64,000 nucleotides of DNA, taken from Bacillus sp. EB106-08-02-XG196. GTDB lineage: Bacteria; Bacillota; Bacilli; Bacillales; Cytobacillaceae. The notes under the pieces are model-generated. The model was not told the DNA's origin. It saw nothing but the letters and a program-made list of their open reading frames with translations, and did not search any database. Every line of letters begins with the position of its first letter. Position 1 is the stretch's first letter. The stretch lies in the NCBI RefSeq assembly GCF_013396335.1, contig NZ_JABWSY010000001.1, forward strand, positions 1-64,000, written 5' to 3'. Positions 59,966 through 64,000 of this stretch are shown here, piece after piece. The position numbers and the translations under genes are program-made.

Positions 59966-62215
59966 CTATTCTTTAACAACTCTAACACCGAAGACTTTAG
60001 GGACTTTTTGGCCTTCGTGCGCGCGAAATTCTACTGTTACTATATCCTTGTCCATGGTGGCATGATACGGTATTTCGTACTTTACTAGGACGAACTTATT
60101 CATTTCTTCCAATTCTATTTGACTATTTGTCAGTACAACTCTATTCACTACGATATCGAAGGAACGCATGGTTTCTATTTCATTGGTGTACATGACAACA
60201 AGATAGTTTGAGTCGTCTGGAAGAACGTTTAAAGTAAAGGAAAAGTGTCCATTTGGCCATGTATCTCTGTATTTACGATTTGACAGTACACCATATCCAA
60301 CATGTTCACCCTTAAAGTCATGGTCACGTTCTGGCTGCATTTCTCCAGGTTGGAAAAAGTCGACTGTCCTCAATTGAAGATCACGCTCTTTCTCAATGGC
60401 AGATGTATAAGAGATTTCAGCCTTCCTCCATTCTTCCTCTGTGAAAACATCCCAATAAACAGAGGTGCTTCGATCATGCATTTGATAGAAAGGAATTAAT
60501 GTAACATCACGAGGGACGCCAAGGTGATTCATTTCAAATTCATGTACTTTACCATTAACTGCAATAACCTGATTCAGTACATTTGAATCATCTGTCACTA
60601 ATACAGGTGTAAATAAAAGGTCAGTTACATCCTTTTCGTGGTTTATCGGTCCCAAGTCCCCTGCAAGAACGATTGGTCCATTCAAAAGGGCTAGTCGATT
60701 GGGGTTATCACTCATTTTTTCAACTCTTAATGTCATCGGTATCTCAAGTTCAATACTATCTCCGTTATTCCAAACTCGCTCGATTGTGATAAAACTGGAT
60801 GGCTCGGCAGCATGATTGAACACCTCACCGTTAACGACTACTGACATTCCTTGTTCTGCCCAGGATGGATACCTGACTGATAGGGCGAAGGATTTGGGAT
60901 CCTTGGATTTGACTTCTAGTTTAATAGAACCATTTTCGGGATAGGATGTGGTTTGTTTGACAAACACTCCCATTTCACTCCAATCTAATTCAGAAGGAAT
61001 ATATTGATTTACAAATAGAGATTGCTCATTTTGGAAGTAAATAGCATTACCATAACTTGAATGATTCTCCATTCCCGAGCCGACACAGCATGTAAAATCA
61101 TTAAATTTGGAGTTATAAACCTTGTGCCCTCCCATATCTAATGAAACAAAGTAGGTTACTGTCCCCTCTATAGGGTGCTGAGAAGCTAATATGTGATTGT
61201 ATAATACTCTTTCATAAAAATCGCCTTGTTCAGCCAGAACATTCCACTGAAACAGGTGCTTTGTCAGCTTTAACATATTATATGAATTACACGTTTCACA
61301 TGTATTTGCACCAAGCCGGTCATTCAATTTACCTGGCTCACCAAAATGTTCATTGAGACTGTTCCCTCCGATTACATATGAATGCTGATGAACCATTTGC
61401 TTCCAAAAATACTCAGAAATACGGCGATAAGATTCTATATTAGATATTTCATATTGACGGGCCGCACCGACAACTTTGGGTATCTGGGTGTTCGCATGTC
61501 TGCCTGCTAATTCATCTCTTCCATCGGCTAGCGGATTCAACAACTCATGATGATGAAATAGTTGCGATAATTTCCAAAACCTGTCATCCCCTGAATCATC
61601 AGCAAGGTCAGCCAACACCTCTGTCATTCCCCCAAACTCACATTTTAGAACGTCCTGTACCTGAGTATCAGTTAGATTAGCAAATACATCCTCCAGCCAT
61701 AAACCAAGCTTTATCTCAACATTTAGCGCCTTTATGCTATGCGTTAACTTATATGCATCACGTAACCCAGCAAACAACTTATGAATGGAATATAACGGCA
61801 CCCAGCCGCCATTCAAATCAAACCCCTGCGAACGGATGTCGCCAGCCTTTACTTCTTCAAAGATTTCCCTTCCTCTGGGAACACCTGATATATAACCAGT
61901 TCCATGGGCTTCTTGACATTCTTCTAATTCATCGACGATGTAATTTACTCTTTCACGAAATCTTTCATCATCATTTGCTGCTGCCATCATGGCACTGGCC
62001 GATAAATAGTGGCCAAGTGTATGCCCCGAAATACCCTGTGCTTCCCATCCCTGATAGTGTACCGCTTTTGGCTGCAATCCTGCGTACTCACGAAACCTGG
62101 ATAGCAATTTGTCTGGCTCAAGCTGCAGCAAGTACTCTTTATTTAACTCCACCGCATGCTTAAGAGGTCCCCCAGTAATACGAACTCGTTCTAGTCCAAA
62201 CGGTTTTACTTTCAT
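59966..62215 (-). CDS. GH127 beta-L-arabinofuranosidase
   Basis: This enzyme of about 749 residues is a DUF1680/GH127 protein: HTLGHYLSASAMMAA near the N-terminus, and the Cys-rich metal site in ETCNSYNMLKLT and FTCCVGSGMENH, including the proposed nucleophile Cys. It hydrolyses beta-1,2-linked L-arabinofuranose, as on hydroxyproline-rich plant glycoproteins. There is no signal peptide when started at ATG 62215, which follows GAGGAG; the longer frame to 62293 lacks a site. It is separated from araQ by a terminator. Confidence 0.9.
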   Translation of the reverse strand: MKVKPFGLERVRITGGPLKHAVELNKEYLLQLEPDKLLSRFREYAGLQPKAVHYQGWEAQGISGHTLGHYLSASAMMAAANDDERFRERVNYIVDELEECQEAHGTGYISGVPRGREIFEEVKAGDIRSQGFDLNGGWVPLYSIHKLFAGLRDAYKLTHSIKALNVEIKLGLWLEDVFANLTDTQVQDVLKCEFGGMTEVLADLADDSGDDRFWKLSQLFHHHELLNPLADGRDELAGRHANTQIPKVVGAARQYEISNIESYRRISEYFWKQMVHQHSYVIGGNSLNEHFGEPGKLNDRLGANTCETCNSYNMLKLTKHLFQWNVLAEQGDFYERVLYNHILASQHPIEGTVTYFVSLDMGGHKVYNSKFNDFTCCVGSGMENHSSYGNAIYFQNEQSLFVNQYIPSELDWSEMGVFVKQTTSYPENGSIKLEVKSKDPKSFALSVRYPSWAEQGMSVVVNGEVFNHAAEPSSFITIERVWNNGDSIELEIPMTLRVEKMSDNPNRLALLNGPIVLAGDLGPINHEKDVTDLLFTPVLVTDDSNVLNQVIAVNGKVHEFEMNHLGVPRDVTLIPFYQMHDRSTSVYWDVFTEEEWRKAEISYTSAIEKERDLQLRTVDFFQPGEMQPERDHDFKGEHVGYGVLSNRKYRDTWPNGHFSFTLNVLPDDSNYLVVMYTNEIETMRSFDIVVNRVVLTNSQIELEEMNKFVLVKYEIPYHATMDKDIVTVEFRAHEGQKVPKVFGVRVVKE

Positions 62216-62285
62216 ATGATATCTCCTCATTAAAAATTTTGGGTTTATAGTAATCAACAGACAAGTTAACAGAGCGAAAATTATA

Positions 62286-62323
62286 AAAGGCACTTATCAG
62301 AAATAAAATGATAAGTGCCTTTC
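62286..62323 (-). terminator. Terminator after araQ
   Basis: The perfect stem AAAGGCACTTATCA/TGATAAGTGCCTTT has a 9-nt loop and is followed by TATAAT and a few T's on the minus strand. It may allow some read-through to GH127. Confidence 0.82.
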
Positions 62324-62386
62324 CACATTTTCTATTAACTTTATAAACTACGAATCAAAAATGCACCTGCATATGATTTAGTTGTC

Positions 62387-63274
62387 TTAACCTTTTACAC
62401 CTGAAATTGCGATTGATTCGATGATTTGTTTTTGGAAGACAATAAAAACAATCAACATTGGCAATAACGCAATCACAGAAGCTGCCATAATTAGCGGGTA
62501 ATCGCTTTGGATTGCATAAGACGCATTAAAGTTTGCAATAACGAGCTGCAAGGTTTGCTTTTCTGGTGAATTCAAGTACAGAATAGGACCTAAATAATCA
62601 TTCCAAATTCCCATGAACCACAAAATTAACTGTGCCGCAACCGCAGGCTTAATCAATGGAAAGATAATTTTGTAAAAGATTTGAAAGTGAGAGCACCCAT
62701 CAATCTTTGCCGCTTCCATGATAGAGGTAGGAATACTTGATAGATACTGTCGTAAAAAGAAAATCATGAATATGTTACCAAACAATCCTGGTATGATTAA
62801 TGGTAATAAACTATCAATCCATCCCACAGAAGAAAACATAATGAACTGCGGAATCATAATGACTGGATACGGAATCATAACAGATGCAAATAACAGTAAG
62901 AATATTTTATTTTTCCCGCGGAACTGCAGCTTAGCAAAAGCAAAGGCAGCTAAGCTAGATGTGAACGTTCCAACAACTGTTACTGAAACTGCAATAATTA
63001 AGCTATTACTAATACCAGACAGCAGCGGCCCCATAGACCAAATTTCCTCATACTTAGCAAATGAGATCACTTCAGGAATCCATACTGGAGGTAAGGCAAA
63101 TACATCTTCTTTTGATTTAAGTGAAGTTGAAAACATCCATAGCAGCGGTGCCACCATGAAGATAGCCCCTGCACTTAGAAAAAGGAAAACAAAGGCATCG
63201 GTAATTTTATTTTTTTTCTTTTCAGACATTGGTTCTGCTTTAACATTCTTTTTATCTGCAATTGCAACTTCCAT
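62387..63274 (-). CDS. araQ: Arabinose-oligosaccharide ABC permease AraQ
   Basis: This 295-residue MalG-type permease has six hydrophobic segments and the EAA loop (EAAKIDGCSHFQIFYKIIFPLIKP) that docks the ATPase. It lies 40 bp downstream of araP. It is one of two channel subunits of the AraNPQ importer, which in B. subtilis uses the shared ATPase MsmX for arabino-oligosaccharides. ATG 63274 has AAAGGGG. Confidence 0.88.
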   Translation of the reverse strand: MEVAIADKKNVKAEPMSEKKKNKITDAFVFLFLSAGAIFMVAPLLWMFSTSLKSKEDVFALPPVWIPEVISFAKYEEIWSMGPLLSGISNSLIIAVSVTVVGTFTSSLAAFAFAKLQFRGKNKIFLLLFASVMIPYPVIMIPQFIMFSSVGWIDSLLPLIIPGLFGNIFMIFFLRQYLSSIPTSIMEAAKIDGCSHFQIFYKIIFPLIKPAVAAQLILWFMGIWNDYLGPILYLNSPEKQTLQLVIANFNASYAIQSDYPLIMAASVIALLPMLIVFIVFQKQIIESIAISGVKG

Positions 63275-63314
63275 TATTAAATGCCCCTTTCTATTACTCT
63301 GTTAATCACCTGTA

Positions 63315-64000
63315 TTAATCCAATTCAAAGGAAGATTTTTCGTTTATCTTAAACTGGATTAGGGTAATAATAAAGATGAAAAGTCCCAGTATTAAGGCCA
63401 TTGCAGATGCATAACCTAATTGGAAGTTACCAAATGCTTTTTGCCATACATAAAATACTACTGATGCTGAACTATATTCAGGACCACCAGTTGGTGTCAT
63501 AACGTTAATTTCCGTAAAGATTTGGGCACCGCCAATAATATTGGTTACAATAATAAAGAATGTTACTGGTTTCACCATTGGCAGCGTAATATGCCAAAAC
63601 GCTTGAAATGCATTAGCACCATCCAGCTTCGCAGCCTCGTAAAATGATTTTGGTACACTTTGCAGTGCTGCTAAGTATAGAAGCATTGTATAGCCTAGAC
63701 CCTTCCAAACAGCCATGATAATTAATGCTGGTTTAACGGTAGAAGTATTTTGCAGCCAGTTAGGGCCCTCAATTCCAATTAGGGCAAGGAACTGGTTCAC
63801 TAACCCGTAATCCCCATTGTAAGCCCATTGCCATAAAATAGAGATCGCTGCAATAGAAGAAACAACTGGAATATAGTAAAGCACTCTAAATGTATTCGTT
63901 CCAGGAATTCCTCTATTTAATGCAAGAGCAAGCAGTAAGGCCAACACAATACCGATTGGAATACCCAGCATCATATAAATAGTGTTAAACATAGACTTAT
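63315..64000 (-). CDS. araP: Arabinose-oligosaccharide ABC permease AraP (partial, N-terminus beyond window)
   Basis: This is the last 228 or so residues of a MalF-type sugar permease, with EAA loop FYEAAKLDGANAFQAFWHITLPM and segments of the six-helix core. The frame is open to the right window edge; an ATG at 63992 is internal to the protein, and residues before it (KS) continue in frame. It probably follows the binding-protein gene araN outside the window. Assignment to AraP rests on the neighbours and on the permease class. Confidence 0.85.
   Translation of the reverse strand, partial: KSMFNTIYMMLGIPIGIVLALLLALALNRGIPGTNTFRVLYYIPVVSSIAAISILWQWAYNGDYGLVNQFLALIGIEGPNWLQNTSTVKPALIIMAVWKGLGYTMLLYLAALQSVPKSFYEAAKLDGANAFQAFWHITLPMVKPVTFFIIVTNIIGGAQIFTEINVMTPTGGPEYSSASVVFYVWQKAFGNFQLGYASAMALILGLFIFIITLIQFKINEKSSFELD

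Noticed and set aside
59966..62293. Signal-peptide-like N-terminus on the GH127 protein (longer frame from 62293)
   Set aside because: The hydrophobic extension is upstream of the ATG with the strong GAGGAG site at 62215 and overlaps the terminator hairpin; it is not likely to be translated.
62718..63305. 195-codon open frame on the plus strand opposite araQ
   Set aside because: It lies entirely antisense to a clear permease gene, has no ribosome site and its composition is the mirror of hydrophobic codons.

Overview
The window is AT-rich Bacillaceae DNA. The evidence is strong AAGGAGG-type ribosome sites, frequent GTG/TTG starts, a Bacillus-type rrn leader with tandem promoters, a T-box leader, cre-like and AraR-like operators, and SigL (sigma-54) promoters. 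Gene content fits a soil Bacillus sensu lato (Neobacillus- or Mesobacillus-like), but the species cannot be fixed from the sequence alone. No phage, CRISPR or plasmid functions are visible.

Layout. 1-330: the 5' end of a 16S rRNA gene (minus strand) with its leader and two promoters. 0.6-4.4 kb: an MgtC-like membrane protein, tRNA-Ala(GGC), a DEAD-box helicase, and a TusA-like protein without its cysteine that is divergent from a LysR regulator. 4.4-13.6 kb: a lipid or organic-acid block. One long minus-strand operon runs livK-livG-livF-livH-livM, a 59-residue protein, a thiolase-fold KAS III-like enzyme, an alpha/beta hydrolase and an SDR reductase. An acyl-CoA synthetase gene follows under its own promoter. 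Both promoter regions carry the same 11-bp direct repeat, so they are probably co-regulated. 13.7-22.2 kb: an acetate/solute symporter operon (small membrane protein, DUF485, symporter, cNMP/CBS/DUF294 protein, DnaQ-type exonuclease) with a cre site, and upstream of it a 1080-residue STAND/BTAD regulator. 22.3-28.1 kb: hom-thrC-thrB, divergent from serA. serA lies behind a T-box leader and a composite repeat.

28.3-42.6 kb: after a HAD hydrolase comes the best-integrated system of the window, a sigma-54 amine-degradation regulon. It has four -24/-12 promoters, a shared palindromic upstream element, one CBS/PAS/AAA+ enhancer-binding protein, and enzymes that would carry agmatine or guanidinobutyrate through putrescine and GABA to succinate (ureohydrolase, permease, putrescine aminotransferase, aminobutyraldehyde dehydrogenase, GABA aminotransferase, succinate-semialdehyde dehydrogenase). 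A glutamate dehydrogenase is made together with two small proteins of unknown role.

42.6-45 kb: a LysM/cell-wall hydrolase, a 5'-truncated dps relic and the bdbD-bdbC thiol oxidase pair. 45.1-64 kb: a large arabinose/arabinan cluster, all on the minus strand: araP-araQ permeases, GH127, araB-araD-araA, two GH51 arabinofuranosidases around a Cys-rich DUF6171-like protein, aldose epimerase, araM, two tandem GH43 enzymes, a MATE transporter and a GH43 endo-arabinanase. None of the glycosidases has a signal peptide, which implies import of arabino-oligosaccharides followed by cytoplasmic hydrolysis. A GC-rich element with inverted termini lies between the araB control region and GH127.
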